Positions 40,004 through 51,720 of a DNA stretch of 64,000 nucleotides are shown here, piece after piece; positions within the stretch are counted from its first letter, which is position 1, and every line of letters starts with the position of its first letter. Source of the stretch: Desulfovibrio piger ATCC 29098. Lineage in GTDB: Bacteria; Desulfobacterota; Desulfovibrionia; Desulfovibrionales; Desulfovibrionaceae. The translations under genes were made by a program, and so were the position numbers. The stretch is taken from positions 257,570-321,569 of the forward strand of contig NZ_DS996359.1 in the NCBI RefSeq assembly GCF_000156375.1, read 5' to 3'. The notes under the pieces are model-generated. The model made no database searches. It was not told where the DNA came from and worked only from the letters and a program-made list of their open reading frames with translations.

Positions 40004-41314
40004 TTAATCGTTGGCCAGGCGGGCGGCGTCGGCGCGGCGGCGCATGCGGGCCACGCGTTCGCGCAGACCGGCGCGGTAGGCGTCCAGGTCCTCGATGCGG
40101 GCGCGGGCCACGCCGCTTTCCATGGCGGCACGGGCCACGGCGGGCGTCACCCATTCGATGATGCGCGGATCCAGCGGGCTGGGGATGATGTAGTCGGGGC
40201 CGAAGCTGAACTTCTTGCCGCCGTAGGCCTTGCTTACTTCTTCGGGCACGTCTTCGCGGGCCAGCATGGCCAGGGCCTCGGCAGCGGCCAGCTTCATGGC
40301 TTCGTTGATCTCCGTGGCCTGCACGTCCAGGGCGCCGCGGAAGATGAAGGGGAAGCCGGACACGTTGTTGATCTGGTTGGGGCAGTCGGAGCGGCCGGTG
40401 CCCATGAGCAGGTCGTCACGGGCGGCCTTGGCTTCGGCATAGGTGATCTCGGGCACGGGGTTGGCGCAGGCGAAGATCACGGGATGCGAGGCCATGCTGC
40501 GCACCATGTCCTGCGTGACCAGACCGGGCTTGGACAGGCCCAGGAACACATGGGCGCCCTGCATGGCTTCGGCCAGGGTGGCGTCCTTTTCCTGCGCGAA
40601 GGCGGCCTTGGTGGGATGCAGCTTGTCCTGGCGGCCCTTGTGGATCAGGCCCTTGCTGTCGAACATCCAGATGTTCTCGCGCTTGACGCCCAGGCTGACG
40701 TAGAAGTTGGCGCAGGCGATGCCGGCGGCACCGGCGCCCACCACCACGACCTTCATGTCTTCCATCTTGCGGCCGGCGATGTGGGCCGCGTTGATGAGGC
40801 CCGCGCCGGAGATGACGGCGGTGCCGTGCTGGTCGTCATGGAAGACGGGGATGTTCATGATCTCCTTGAGCTTCTGTTCGATGTAGAAGCACTCGGGGGC
40901 CTTGATGTCTTCCAGGTTGATGCCGCCGAAGGTGGGCTCCAGGGTCTTGACCACGTTGATGAGCTCGTCGGGATCGGTGGTGGCCAGCTCCAGGTCGAAG
41001 ACGTCCACGTCGGCGAACATCTTGAAGAGCATGCCCTTGCCTTCCATGACGGGCTTGCCCGCCAGGGGGCCGATGTTGCCCAGGCCCAGCACGGCCGTAC
41101 CGTTGCTGACCACGGCCACCAGGTTGCTGCGGGCGGTGAGGCTGGCCGCGGCGGCGGGATCGGCCTCGATGGCGCGGCAGGCATCGGCCACGCCGGGCGA
41201 ATAGGCCAGGGTCAGGTCGTCCTGGGTCTCGCCCCGCTTGGAGGGCAGCACTTCCACCTTACCGGGGCGGGGCTCCGCATGATATTTCCAGACATCTTCC
41301 TTGGTATAGCTCAT
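40004..41314 (-). CDS. NADP-type malic enzyme
   Basis: A 436-residue oxidative decarboxylase of malate to pyruvate. Motifs: [45 protein letters not shown], and the dinucleotide-binding [16 protein letters not shown]. Length is that of the short bacterial form without the phosphotransacetylase-like C-terminal domain found in E. coli MaeB. GAGGA precedes the start. Whether NAD or NADP is used cannot be told confidently. Confidence 0.93.
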   Translation of the reverse strand: MSYTKEDVWKYHAEPRPGKVEVLPSKRGETQDDLTLAYSPGVADACRAIEADPAAAASLTARSNLVAVVSNGTAVLGLGNIGPLAGKPVMEGKGMLFKMFADVDVFDLELATTDPDELINVVKTLEPTFGGINLEDIKAPECFYIEQKLKEIMNIPVFHDDQHGTAVISGAGLINAAHIAGRKMEDMKVVVVGAGAAGIACANFYVSLGVKRENIWMFDSKGLIHKGRQDKLHPTKAAFAQEKDATLAEAMQGAHVFLGLSKPGLVTQDMVRSMASHPVIFACANPVPEITYAEAKAARDDLLMGTGRSDCPNQINNVSGFPFIFRGALDVQATEINEAMKLAAAEALAMLAREDVPEEVSKAYGGKKFSFGPDYIIPSPLDPRIIEWVTPAVARAAMESGVARARIEDLDAYRAGLRERVARMRRRADAARLAND

Positions 41315-42020
41315 AGTATCCTCTGCTGCTCGGCTGGAGCGGTGAGATAGTGAAAAACGGGCCCGGACAGGCGCGTGGACAGCGTTCTCCCGTTCTTCTG
41401 GCCCGGAAGTCGGGACAGGGGAGGAACGCGCGCTCCCGCGTCATGACGGGCCTTCTCGGCCCCGGGCCGCGGGGCATGGCTGTGTGCCATGCGGTCGCCC
41501 GGCCAACACATGATTATAAAAATCCGTTGCTGCTTTCGCAAGTGCGGGCAGGAGGGCGGGTGTCGCCGGTTTCGGGGGAAGGAGGGACCCTTGGCCGGCG
41601 CGCAGGGGGCCCTCCTTCCCCCCGGCCCCCATCCTCCCCCCAACGCGCTTTTTTCAGGGAGATGGGCAGGCGCTGTGGCGCGACAGGTTGCGCGCGTCTC
41701 AAGGGGCCCCCGGTGCGGCGGGAGAGTGGGGCGGCAGGAAAAAATGCGGGCAAGGCACGGAGGATTCCCGTGCCGTGGGCAAAAGACATGGGAAGAGGGC
41801 GCGAAGGAACGGCTGAGCATGATCCGCAGGCACGCTGCCCTGGCATACGGACGGGCGTCGGAGGGCGGGGAAGGAACCGTCAGGCTCCTTGTGGGCAGCC
41901 TTCGAAGGGGAGGAGGGCATGAGGAGAAGGGACGTTTCGCCGCCGGGGCCGTCCCGTCACGACGGGGGCGCCATGGGCAAGCAGCGGTGGCCCCTTCCCC
42001 CTCATGTCAGAACGGTATGT
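41315..42020. other. Long gap without recognised gene
   Basis: About 700 bp with only low-quality, strongly G+C-biased frames. It contains hairpin family member c (41574-41623) and, at about 41872-41960, a decayed copy of the sequence preceding hairpin d (shared words CCGTCAGGCTCC and GAGGGCATGAGG). A+T-rich ATGATTATAAAAATCC near 41510 could be a promoter for malic enzyme if read on the minus strand. Confidence 0.55.
41574..41623. repeat. Hairpin family member c
   Basis: GGGGGAAGGAGGGACCC and GGGCCCTCCTTCCCCC-type arms, one wobble position, around a 16-nt G+C-rich loop. Confidence 0.7.
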
Positions 42021-42524
42021 CTAGCCGATCCATTCCTGGCCGGTGGCCATGTCCATGATGACGAATTCCGTGCCGTCGTCCTTGGCGGCCACGCGGTATT
42101 CCAGCTTTTCGGCCACGCGGTTGGGCAGTTCGCCGCTCTGGTCGAAGGTCAGCACGCGGCAGGAAAAGCCATCATGATAGTCGCTGACGGGGATCTCGCG
42201 GGAAGAGGCCACGATGATCTCGTCGCCCACCTGACAGGTACGGGCCGCGGCACCGTTGAGGCAGACCACGCCGCTACCGCGCGGACCGGGAAGCACATAG
42301 GTCTCGATGCGGGAACCGCTGTGCTTGTTCCAGATATAGACGTATTCCAGCGGCAGTAGACGGGCCGCTTCGAGGATGTCGGTGTCGATGGTGATGGAGC
42401 CGTGGTAGTTGAGCTTGGATTCCGTGACCACGATGCCGTGCAGCTTGGCGCCTACGACGCGGATGGTGCCCTGCCCCTGGGGCTGGACACCCACCAGCAT
42501 GTGGGTGACTTCCTTTCTTTCCAT
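42021..42524 (-). CDS. panD: Aspartate 1-decarboxylase, extended form
   Basis: The core sequence AKLHGIVVTESKLNYHGSITID carries the Gly-Ser self-cleavage site (YHGSIT) that generates the pyruvoyl cofactor. The following VYIWNKHSGSRIETYVLPG and GSGVVCLNGAAARTCQVGDEIIVAS match PanD. The enzyme makes beta-alanine for pantothenate and coenzyme A. At 167 residues it is about 40 longer than the usual form, with an N-terminal extension of about 14 and a C-terminal tail beyond VLTFD. The start at 42524 has GGAA upstream. Confidence 0.88.
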   Translation of the reverse strand: MERKEVTHMLVGVQPQGQGTIRVVGAKLHGIVVTESKLNYHGSITIDTDILEAARLLPLEYVYIWNKHSGSRIETYVLPGPRGSGVVCLNGAAARTCQVGDEIIVASSREIPVSDYHDGFSCRVLTFDQSGELPNRVAEKLEYRVAAKDDGTEFVIMDMATGQEWIG

Positions 42525-42627
42525 GGCGATTCCTTTGGTCTGTCCGTCATGCGGCAGAGCGTACCGACGGGCAGGGTCTGGAGGAGCCGTCAGGCTCCCG
42601 TAAGCGGTTTTGAAGGGTGGGGGGAGC

Positions 42628-42679
42628 ATGAGGGGGGAAGGGGACTTTTTCCGCTGGAAAAGTCCCCTTCCCCCCTCAT
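42628..42679. repeat. Hairpin family member d
   Basis: ATGAGGGGGGAAGGGGACTTTT and its complement form a near-perfect stem of over 20 bp around CCGCTGG. It lies 26 bp beyond the stop of the minus-strand dehydrogenase gene and may act as its terminator. Confidence 0.82.
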
Positions 42680-42704
42680 ATCATTTCATCGTCATCATTC
42701 CCGT

Positions 42705-45700
42705 CTAGCACTGGACGATGCGCACGTCGCCGCGGGTCTCGTTGGCGCGGCGGCGGAAGCGCTGGCGGCGGTCCTCACCGTCCACCTGGTTGGCCAGCCA
42801 TTCCAGCACATGCAACACGGGGTGCTTTTCCTTGAGCTGGATGAGGCAGCGGGCGATGCCGATCTTGCAGGACGGGCAACCCACCAGGATGGGCCCGGCG
42901 TAGCAGGCGCCGGTCTGGGGCTGGGGCTCGAAGGCCTGGGCCAGACGTTCCTTTTTGCGGGCGCGCAGCAGGTTGTAGATGGTGGGGGAGGTCACGGCGC
43001 CCATGCCGGACTCGCCGCAGCAGCCGGGGATGGTGGAGACCTTGACCTTGCAGAGCTGTTCCAGGGCGCCGGTGAGCTGGGCCTGTCCCTTGAGGGTGGG
43101 CACGCCCGCCCATTCGCAGTGGCAGGCCGCATGGTAGAGCACATTGGTGCCGGGGGCCACCGGGGCTTCCATGCTCTCGTGCTGGAGCAGGGGCAGGACG
43201 ATCTGGCTCACGTCCTTCTGTTCCAGCTGCGGGAACTGCTCGTTGAGCTTCATGCGGGCCAGGCTGTCGCGGCAGGAACCGCAGGCCGTGGCCAGATAGC
43301 GCACATCGAAGCCCTGCTTGATGAGGTTGCGCAGCATGGAGGCCAGATACTGGCGGTTCTGGGCCATGTTGTCTTCGTATTCGGTATCCATGCCCGCGGC
43401 CAGCAGGGGATAGCCGCAGCACAGGTGGCGCGGCGGCACGGCCACGGCATGGCCGGTGTGCAGCAGCAGCATGATGGCGGCCAGGCCGATGCGGTCATAG
43501 AAGAGCGAACCGCCGCAGCCGGGGAAGTAGAGCACGCAGGGCATGCCCGGCGTCACTTCCTTGGGCGCGAACACGGAGCCGCGGTGCAGGCGCAGGGATT
43601 CGTACAGGTTGGTGTAGCCCATCTTGGGGCCGCTGCCCGCGAAGATGGGGCTCTGCATGCGCTTCTTCCACACCGAGGGCACCACGCCCAGCAGCTTGTT
43701 CTGCACCTTCTGGCCCAGTGAGGCCATCTTGGCCGCCTTGGGCACGCGGGACGACACGTCATGCACCAGCCATTCCAGGGCACGCTTCTTGATGGGATGG
43801 CCGCCGGCGTTCTCGTGCTCCAGCAGGGAGCGCAGGGTCAGGGCCACTTCGCCGGACGGGATCTTGACCGGGCAGTTGGCCAGGCAGCGGCCGCAGGCCG
43901 TGCAGTGTTCCACCAGGTCGCGCATCCAGCGCAGCAGGTTGTCGTCGATGGCGCCCTTGTTGACCTGCGAGTAATAGACGGCCTCCAGCAGCATGCCCAG
44001 CACCATGTTCTTGTTGCGGGGATGGTACTGCATGGAGCGCTCGGGATAGCACATGGAGCAGACCTGCTTGCACTTGCCGCAGCGGGTGCAGACCTGCACC
44101 GTGGACAGCAGGCTGATGAGCTTTTCCTTGTCCGGCAGGCCGCTGGCGTGGATGTCGTTGATGAGCCGGTTGAAGGAGAAGGTGAAGGGACGCACGGGCA
44201 GCTCGCGATGCACCAGCTTGGCCGGGTTCATGACGTCGCGGGGGTCCACGCGTTCCTTGAAGGCGCGCAGGGCGTCCATCTTGCTCTTGCCGAGGAAGGA
44301 GATCTTGGTGATGCCGATGCCGTGCTCACCGGAGACCTCGCCGCCCATCTCCTGGCATTCGGCCATGACGCGGGCCGCGGTCTCTTCGGCCTCTTCCAGC
44401 ATGTGGGCGTCGTTGGAGTTGACCGGGATGTTCACATGGCAGTTGCCGTCACCGGCATGCATGTGACTGGCCACCACGATGCGGCTGGCTTCCATGTAAT
44501 CGCGGATCTTGCCGATCTTCTTGTCCAGATGGGCGTACTTCTGGCCCATGCCGGCCAAAAAGGCCTCGGCGCGCTTCCAGAGCTCGGTATCGGAAAGTTC
44601 GGCCTGCGGGTTCTCGCCGGACGCCACCTTGGAGGCAAAGGAGAATTCACGGTTGAATTCCTTGTCTTCCATGGGGAAGCCGGGCAGGCGCCCCACTTCC
44701 TGCAGGGCGTAGCGGTAGGCCTGGGCCGTGCACTCCAGGTTGAGCTGTTCGAGGAAGAGGGCGAAGTCCGGGATGCGGTCCATGGGGATGACCACGTCCT
44801 CGTTGAGCTTGAAGCCGGAGGTGCGCTTGGCGATGGCCGACAGGCGGTGCCGGTCTTCCCAGAAGCGTTCGCCTTCCTTGTCGTCCTGGGCCACGATGAT
44901 GTCCACGTTGTCCTGTTCTTCCACCACGCAGACGATGTCGTTGACGCACTTGTCCAGCAGGTAGGGGTCGTCGCCGTCCACCTGGAGGATGATGACCGAG
45001 ATGGGCAGGCCCTCATACTTCTGGGACTTGCGCTTGTACTCGATGGCCTGCACGTACTTGGCATTGAATTCTTCCAGGGCGGACAGGTGGGCGTAGTCGC
45101 CTTCCTGACGGATGCGGTTGCGCAGGCCCACCAGCTCGCGCACCACCACGGCGGCGGGGTGCATGGAGCGGCCGAAGAATTCCAGCACCATGACGCGCTT
45201 GAACTTGGGCTTGGGGTGGATGATGAAGCAGGCCTCGGTGATGATGCCGTCCACGCCTTCCTTCTGCATGCCGGGCAGGCCGCCCAGGGCCTTGTTGGTC
45301 ACGTCCTTGCCCAGGCCGGGCAGGCGGATCTCGTCGCCGCGCAGATGGATGACGTTGCGCACGCCGCCGCTGATGTCCTTGACCACGAACACGGCCGTTT
45401 CTTCAGGCAGGATCTTGTGGCGGGGATGGTTCTCGCGTTCCACGCTGATGATCTCGCCCGTGGGGGTGACCATGCGCCACCAGAGCAGGTTGTCCAGGGT
45501 GGTGCCGTATTCGAAGGCGCTGGGGCCGCCGGCGTTCTCGGAGACGTTGCCGCCGATGGACGAGGCCTGCTTGGAGGCCGGGTCCACGGAGAAGAGCGCC
45601 CCGGCCGCGTCCACGGCCTTGATGACGTTCTGGGTGATGGCGCCGGCTTCCACGGTGACGGTCATGTTCTCAAGGTCGATGGGGCCGATCTTGGTCAGGC

Positions 45701-46271
45701 GGGTGAGGCTGACGATGACCGTACGCTTGCGGGCCGGCACGGCGCCGCCGGTCATGCCGGAACCGCCGCCGCGCGGGATGAGGGCGAACTTCATGTCATT
45801 GGCCAGCTTCACCAGGGCGGCCACCTGTTCGGCGCTGTCGGGCTCCACCACCAGCAGGGGCAGTTCCATGCGCAGGTCCGTGGCGTCCGTGGCCGAGGCC
45901 ACCAGGGCGGAGGGCGAGGAAAGGATGCACTCGCCGGGCAGGATGTTGCGCAGGGCGGAGATCAGCTCTTCGCGGAAGCTGCGTTCGGCCTCGTAGGCGG
46001 ACCAGAACATGGTGATGCCTTCGCCGATGGCGTTGGCGAAATAGTGGGCCAGGGCCATGGATTCCCGTTCGAAGCGGGCGTGCACGCTGTGGCGCACGGT
46101 CTCCACGTTGATGAAGGGGTTGTAGGCCACCAGGAACAGTTCTTCGGCAATGGCAATGGCCAGATGCCGCACAGACTCGGGCCACTCCGCGAAGTCGTCG
46201 ATATTGATACGCAGGATGCGGTTGACCACATAGTCAGGTGAGATGGATATGTGCGGACCCTTGTGAGCCAT
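42705..46271 (-). CDS. FAD- and Fe-S-containing lactate-type dehydrogenase
   Basis: An 1188-residue flavoprotein that combines the functions of GlcD/Dld and GlcF. In order: FAD-binding PCMH domain (PRGGGSGMTGG near residue 165; SSIGGNVSENAGG near 240), FAD-oxidase C-terminal domain (HMHAGDGNCHVNIPVN near 605, VSGEHGIGI), two [4Fe-4S] motifs (CTRCGKCKQVCSMCYPE near 725; CTACGRCLANCPVKIP near 790), and two CCG domains (PGCGGS with CCGYP; HAACHCEW with CCGESG). It resembles E. coli YdiJ. D-lactate or 2-hydroxyglutarate-type substrates are likely but not provable here. The start at 46271 (MAHKGPH) has GAGGT upstream. Confidence 0.9.
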   Translation of the reverse strand: MAHKGPHISISPDYVVNRILRINIDDFAEWPESVRHLAIAIAEELFLVAYNPFINVETVRHSVHARFERESMALAHYFANAIGEGITMFWSAYEAERSFREELISALRNILPGECILSSPSALVASATDATDLRMELPLLVVEPDSAEQVAALVKLANDMKFALIPRGGGSGMTGGAVPARKRTVIVSLTRLTKIGPIDLENMTVTVEAGAITQNVIKAVDAAGALFSVDPASKQASSIGGNVSENAGGPSAFEYGTTLDNLLWWRMVTPTGEIISVERENHPRHKILPEETAVFVVKDISGGVRNVIHLRGDEIRLPGLGKDVTNKALGGLPGMQKEGVDGIITEACFIIHPKPKFKRVMVLEFFGRSMHPAAVVVRELVGLRNRIRQEGDYAHLSALEEFNAKYVQAIEYKRKSQKYEGLPISVIILQVDGDDPYLLDKCVNDIVCVVEEQDNVDIIVAQDDKEGERFWEDRHRLSAIAKRTSGFKLNEDVVIPMDRIPDFALFLEQLNLECTAQAYRYALQEVGRLPGFPMEDKEFNREFSFASKVASGENPQAELSDTELWKRAEAFLAGMGQKYAHLDKKIGKIRDYMEASRIVVASHMHAGDGNCHVNIPVNSNDAHMLEEAEETAARVMAECQEMGGEVSGEHGIGITKISFLGKSKMDALRAFKERVDPRDVMNPAKLVHRELPVRPFTFSFNRLINDIHASGLPDKEKLISLLSTVQVCTRCGKCKQVCSMCYPERSMQYHPRNKNMVLGMLLEAVYYSQVNKGAIDDNLLRWMRDLVEHCTACGRCLANCPVKIPSGEVALTLRSLLEHENAGGHPIKKRALEWLVHDVSSRVPKAAKMASLGQKVQNKLLGVVPSVWKKRMQSPIFAGSGPKMGYTNLYESLRLHRGSVFAPKEVTPGMPCVLYFPGCGGSLFYDRIGLAAIMLLLHTGHAVAVPPRHLCCGYPLLAAGMDTEYEDNMAQNRQYLASMLRNLIKQGFDVRYLATACGSCRDSLARMKLNEQFPQLEQKDVSQIVLPLLQHESMEAPVAPGTNVLYHAACHCEWAGVPTLKGQAQLTGALEQLCKVKVSTIPGCCGESGMGAVTSPTIYNLLRARKKERLAQAFEPQPQTGACYAGPILVGCPSCKIGIARCLIQLKEKHPVLHVLEWLANQVDGEDRRQRFRRRANETRGDVRIVQC

Positions 46272-46535
46272 GGCGTAGGTACCTCGTTGTCTTCTGCATT
46301 TTCCTTGTGCGCGTGCCCGGGCGGGCCGGATGCACAAGTGGAGAAACCTTGTTTTTTACTGCTATTGGCCGCGCAAGGCAAGCACGCCCCCATACTGGGG
46401 GCGCTGTCTTCACCAGGAAGGAAAAATGCGTCAGGAACGATTCCTGTCATGCCTGTCATGCCTTGTCCTCTTTACATTTTGGCGAAGTTGAAAGATGCTG
46501 TGCGCCACACCTGATCCCCGGAAAGGAGACTCCCC

Positions 46536-47639
46536 ATGCTGCTCAAGCTGCAATGGCTCACAGATATTTTTGACTGGTTGCACCACAATTGGGAGCGTAC
46601 CCACGTCCAGCGCAAGGTGGCGCTGGTCATCTTCTGGATCTACGTGGCGGCTCTGTGCTGCGTGGAGCTCAAACGGCAGGGCATGCTGCCGCCCGCCCTG
46701 GCCCAGCTGACGCCCCACAGCCACTTCAGCGCCATCCAGCTGGCCTTCACCCTGATCCTGGGCCTGGAGGTCATGAGCCTGATCTTCATCATCTCCACGT
46801 CCTTTTCACGGTCCGTGGGCAAACAGTTCGAGATCCTGGCCCTGATCCTGCTGCGCAATGCCTTCAAGGAACTGGCGCACCTGCCCGAGCCGGTGAGCAT
46901 CGCCGGCAACCTCGATCCCGTCATCCATATCGCGGTCACGGCGCTGGGGGCCCTGGGCATCTTCGTGGCCCTGGGCATCTACGGGAAGCTGGCCTCCAGC
47001 TATGCCTACATCCAGAGCCCGGAGATGCGCATGCGTTTCGTCATCAGCAAAAAGCTGCTCTCGCTGACGCTGTTCGTCATCTTTTTGGGCATCGGCATCC
47101 GGGATGCCTGGATCCACATCCACACCGGCGAGGACATGCGCTTTTTCGAGACCATCTACACGGTGCTGATCTTCGCCGACATCGCGCTGGTCCTCATCTC
47201 GCAGCGCTACATGCCGTCCTTCCATGCCGTGTTCCGCAACTCCGGCTTCGTCATCGGCACGTTGATGATGCGTCTGGCCCTTTCGGCCACCCCGCCGTGG
47301 GACACGGCCGCCAGCCTGTTCGCGGCCGCCTACGTGCTGGCCCTGACCTGGGCCACCAGATACTTCCGGCCCGCGGCCCTGCGGGGGCCCCAGCTGCCCG
47401 CCTCCTCCCGCGAGACGGAGCATCTGCCCCCGTCCTACGGCAAGGTGCCGGAAGCCACGGAACCGCGTGAGGGCGTGCTCTACGGCAAGCCGCATCTGGA
47501 AGCCTGGCGGCAGCGCCGCAAGAACCGTGAGGCGGCCTTGCCCGTGGCGCGGGAAGAATGCGTGTTCGGCGCTGCGGAACGCCGGGCCCGGCGCACGATG
47601 CCCCGTCCTCCGGCCGGGAAAAAGAAAGCCGCCAACTGA
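46536..47639 (+). CDS. Unknown integral membrane protein
   Basis: A 367-residue protein with about seven hydrophobic segments in residues 25-290 and a basic, proline-rich cytoplasmic tail of about 90 residues. Motif-like stretches: LRNAFKELAHLPEP, GIFVALGIYGKLASSYAYI, HIHTGEDMRFFETIY. AAGGAG precedes the start. I do not recognise the family. It sits alone between divergent and convergent neighbours, with a terminator at 47713. Confidence 0.75.
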   Translation: MLLKLQWLTDIFDWLHHNWERTHVQRKVALVIFWIYVAALCCVELKRQGMLPPALAQLTPHSHFSAIQLAFTLILGLEVMSLIFIISTSFSRSVGKQFEILALILLRNAFKELAHLPEPVSIAGNLDPVIHIAVTALGALGIFVALGIYGKLASSYAYIQSPEMRMRFVISKKLLSLTLFVIFLGIGIRDAWIHIHTGEDMRFFETIYTVLIFADIALVLISQRYMPSFHAVFRNSGFVIGTLMMRLALSATPPWDTAASLFAAAYVLALTWATRYFRPAALRGPQLPASSRETEHLPPSYGKVPEATEPREGVLYGKPHLEAWRQRRKNREAALPVAREECVFGAAERRARRTMPRPPAGKKKAAN

Positions 47640-47712
47640 CGGACTGTGCCGAGAGGTGGACACTGGCCGGCGGGCGCCTGTCCATCCCCGGTCACGTCCG
47701 GTCGTGATGCAT

Positions 47713-47748
47713 GAAAAAAGGCCACCCTGATGAAGGGTGGCCTTTTTT
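47713..47748. terminator. Bidirectional terminator
   Basis: AAAAAAGGCCACCC and GGGTGGCCTTTTTT flank a short loop, serving the convergent membrane-protein and lepA genes. Confidence 0.92.
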
Positions 47749-47769
47749 CGTCCGTACAAAAAACGCTGT

Positions 47770-49575
47770 TTATTCGTCGCCCACCTTGAGGGCGGCCAGG
47801 AAGGCTTCCTGCGGCAGCTCCACGTTGCCCATGCGCTTCATGCGCTTTTTGCCTTCCTTCTGCTTTTCCAGCAGCTTGCGCTTACGGGTGATGTCACCGC
47901 CGTAACACTTGGCAGTCACGTCCTTGCGGAAGGCGGACACGGTCTCGCGGGCGATGATCTTCTGGCCGATGGCCGCCTGGATGGCCACCTGGAAGAGCTG
48001 GCGCGGGATGGTGCGCTTGAGCTTGAGGGCCAGCGAGCGGCCGTAGGTGTAGGCGCGGTCGCGGTGCACGATGACGGCCAGGGCGTCCACGGGCTCGCTG
48101 TTGAGCAGGATGTCCAGGCGCACCAGGTCGGACTCGCGGTAGTCGATGGGCTGGTAGTCCATGCTGGCGTAGCCGCGCGTGCAGGACTTGAGCCGGTCGA
48201 AGAAGTCATAGACGATCTCGGCAAAGGGCAGCTCGTAGGTCACCACCACGCGGTTGGCGGCCAGGTAGTGCAGGTTCTTCTGGGTGCCGCGCTTGTCCTC
48301 GCAGAGCTTCATGACGTTGCCCACGTATTCGTTGGGCACGTGGATGTCCATGCTCACATAGGGCTCGTAGAGGGCCTTGATCTTGGTGGAGTCGGGCAGG
48401 TGGGCCGGGTTGTCGATCTCCAGCGTCTTGCCGTCGGTGGTGTCCACCCGGTAGATGACCGAGGGCGCCGTGGCGATGAGGTCCACCTCGAATTCGCGTT
48501 CCAGGCGTTCCTGGATGATCTCCATGTGCAAGAGGCCCAGGAAGCCGCAGCGGAAACCGAAGCCCAGGGCCTGGGAGGTCTCGGGCTCGAAGCTGAAGGC
48601 GGCGTCGTTGAGCTGGAGCTTTTCCAGCGCGGCCTTGAGGTTCTCGTAATCGTCGGATTCCGAGGGGTAGAGGCCGCAGAACACCATGGGCTTCACTTCC
48701 TTGAAGCCGGGCACGGGCTCGGTGGCCGGATTGGCCGCCAGGGTGATGGTATCGCCCACGCGGGCGTCGCCCAGGGATTTGATGCTGCCGCAAAGGAAGC
48801 CCACCTCACCGGCGAGCAGTTCCTTCACGTCCGTGGCCTCGGGCGAGAACACGCCCAGGCGCAGCACTTCATATTCCTTGCCGGTGCTCATGAGACGCAC
48901 CATGTCGCCCAGCTTCACCCGGCCGTCCACCACGCGGAAGAGCACCACCACGCCTTGGTAGCTGTCGTACCAGGAGTCGAAGATCAGGGCCTTGAGGGGG
49001 GCGTCCAGGTCGCCGCCCGGCGCGGGCAGACGGTGGACGATGGCTTCCAGCACGGCGTCCACGCCCAGGCCGGTCTTGGCGGACACGGGCAGGGCATCGG
49101 TGCAGTCCAGACCGATGGCCTCCTCGATCTCTTCCTTGACGCGGTCCACTTCGGCGCTGGGCAGGTCGATCTTGTTCAGCACGGGCACGATCTCGTGGTC
49201 GTGGTCCAGCGCCAGATAGACGTTGGCCAGGGTCTGGGCCTCCACGCCCTGGGTGGCGTCCACCACCAGCAGCGCGCCTTCGCAGGCGGCCAGGGAGCGC
49301 GACACTTCGTAGTTGAAGTCCACGTGTCCGGGCGTGTCGATGAGGTTCAGCTCATATTCCTCTCCGTTGGCAGCCACATAGGGGATGCGCACGGTCTGCG
49401 CCTTGATGGTGATGCCGCGCTCGCGTTCCAGATCCATCTTGTCCAGGTACTGCTGGCGGGCCTCACGCTGGCTGACGACCTTGGTCAGCTCAAGGATGCG
49501 GTCGGCAAGGGTGGACTTGCCATGGTCGATATGGGCGATGATGCAGAAATTGCGAATATGATCCAGACTGGGCAT
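47770..49575 (-). CDS. lepA: Elongation factor 4 (LepA)
   Basis: A 601-residue translational GTPase that back-translocates or aids ribosome function under stress. G motifs: [31 protein letters not shown]. Domain II and the EF-G-like domains III and V follow, with the LepA-specific C-terminal domain ([33 protein letters not shown]). The start matches the family ([17 protein letters not shown]); the frame extends upstream without homology. Confidence 0.97.
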   Translation of the reverse strand: MPSLDHIRNFCIIAHIDHGKSTLADRILELTKVVSQREARQQYLDKMDLERERGITIKAQTVRIPYVAANGEEYELNLIDTPGHVDFNYEVSRSLAACEGALLVVDATQGVEAQTLANVYLALDHDHEIVPVLNKIDLPSAEVDRVKEEIEEAIGLDCTDALPVSAKTGLGVDAVLEAIVHRLPAPGGDLDAPLKALIFDSWYDSYQGVVVLFRVVDGRVKLGDMVRLMSTGKEYEVLRLGVFSPEATDVKELLAGEVGFLCGSIKSLGDARVGDTITLAANPATEPVPGFKEVKPMVFCGLYPSESDDYENLKAALEKLQLNDAAFSFEPETSQALGFGFRCGFLGLLHMEIIQERLEREFEVDLIATAPSVIYRVDTTDGKTLEIDNPAHLPDSTKIKALYEPYVSMDIHVPNEYVGNVMKLCEDKRGTQKNLHYLAANRVVVTYELPFAEIVYDFFDRLKSCTRGYASMDYQPIDYRESDLVRLDILLNSEPVDALAVIVHRDRAYTYGRSLALKLKRTIPRQLFQVAIQAAIGQKIIARETVSAFRKDVTAKCYGGDITRKRKLLEKQKEGKKRMKRMGNVELPQEAFLAALKVGDE

Positions 49576-49875
49576 GGGACTCGTGACTGTGACCGCGCCG
49601 AAAGCCGCGGGAAGAGGTGCAGGCAGGGCCGTGCCCTGCCGGAAAAGTGCAATATTATATCGGCAACCGGCGGCAAAGTCCATGGCCCGGCATCGGGAGG
49701 GATGGAGAAGGGGGAGGCGCAGGGATGATGCCTGCCATGATGACCGTCCGTGGCAATGCCGCTGGCGATGCCCCGGGCGACCGCGGCAAGGATGCCGGGA
49801 GGGCAGACCCCGCAAGACGCGAAAAGGGGCCGGAAGTTTCCTTCCGGCCCCTTTGTTTATCGGATCAGGGAGGCG
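49576..49875. other. Gap between lepA and atpC
   Basis: No gene is supported. It holds the atp operon terminator at 49821-49858. Confidence 0.6.
49821..49858 (-). terminator. Terminator of the atp operon
   Basis: AGGGGCCGGAAG and CTTCCGGCCCCT around a 4-nt loop, followed by TTTTC on the minus strand. Confidence 0.82.
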
Positions 49876-50277
49876 CTAGCGCAACTGGGCCACATGCAGG
49901 CGCTCGACGGCGCGCTGCAGAGCGGCTTCCGCTCTGGCATGGTCCACATCATCGGCCTGGCTGGCCAGGCGCTTTTCGGCGCGCTCCTTGGCGGCCTGGG
50001 CGCGGGCGGTATCGATATCTTCGGCCAGTTCGGCCGATTCCGCCAGCACGGTCAGGACCTTGTTGTTCACATCGGCAAAGCCGCCGGAGATGAACACGTT
50101 GTGCTGCTTGCCGCCTTCAGTATAGCGCAGGTTGCCAATCTTGAGGGCAGAGAGCAGGGAGACGTGATGCGGCAGCACGCCAAACTCACCCATGACGCCG
50201 GGGCACACGGCCATTTCCACCTGAGCGCTGACAACGGTCTTGTCAGGTGTCACCACTTCCAGTTGCAGCATGCTCAT
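49876..50277 (-). CDS. atpC: ATP synthase epsilon subunit
   Basis: A 133-residue central-stalk subunit. The N-terminal beta barrel reads LQLEVVTPDKTVVSAQVEMA and PGVMGEFGVLPHHVSLLSAL, followed by the helical C-terminal domain rich in Ala and Arg. It is the last gene of the operon, 9 bp after atpD. Confidence 0.96.
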   Translation of the reverse strand: MSMLQLEVVTPDKTVVSAQVEMAVCPGVMGEFGVLPHHVSLLSALKIGNLRYTEGGKQHNVFISGGFADVNNKVLTVLAESAELAEDIDTARAQAAKERAEKRLASQADDVDHARAEAALQRAVERLHVAQLR

Positions 50278-50286
50278 GGGCGCTCC

Positions 50287-51720
<1,434 letters not shown>

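Noticed and set aside
43761-46241. An 826-codon plus-strand open frame opposite the FAD/Fe-S dehydrogenase
   Set aside because: It mirrors the real gene; the composition (His, Gly, Val, Leu rich) is typical of antisense reading of a G+C-rich gene.
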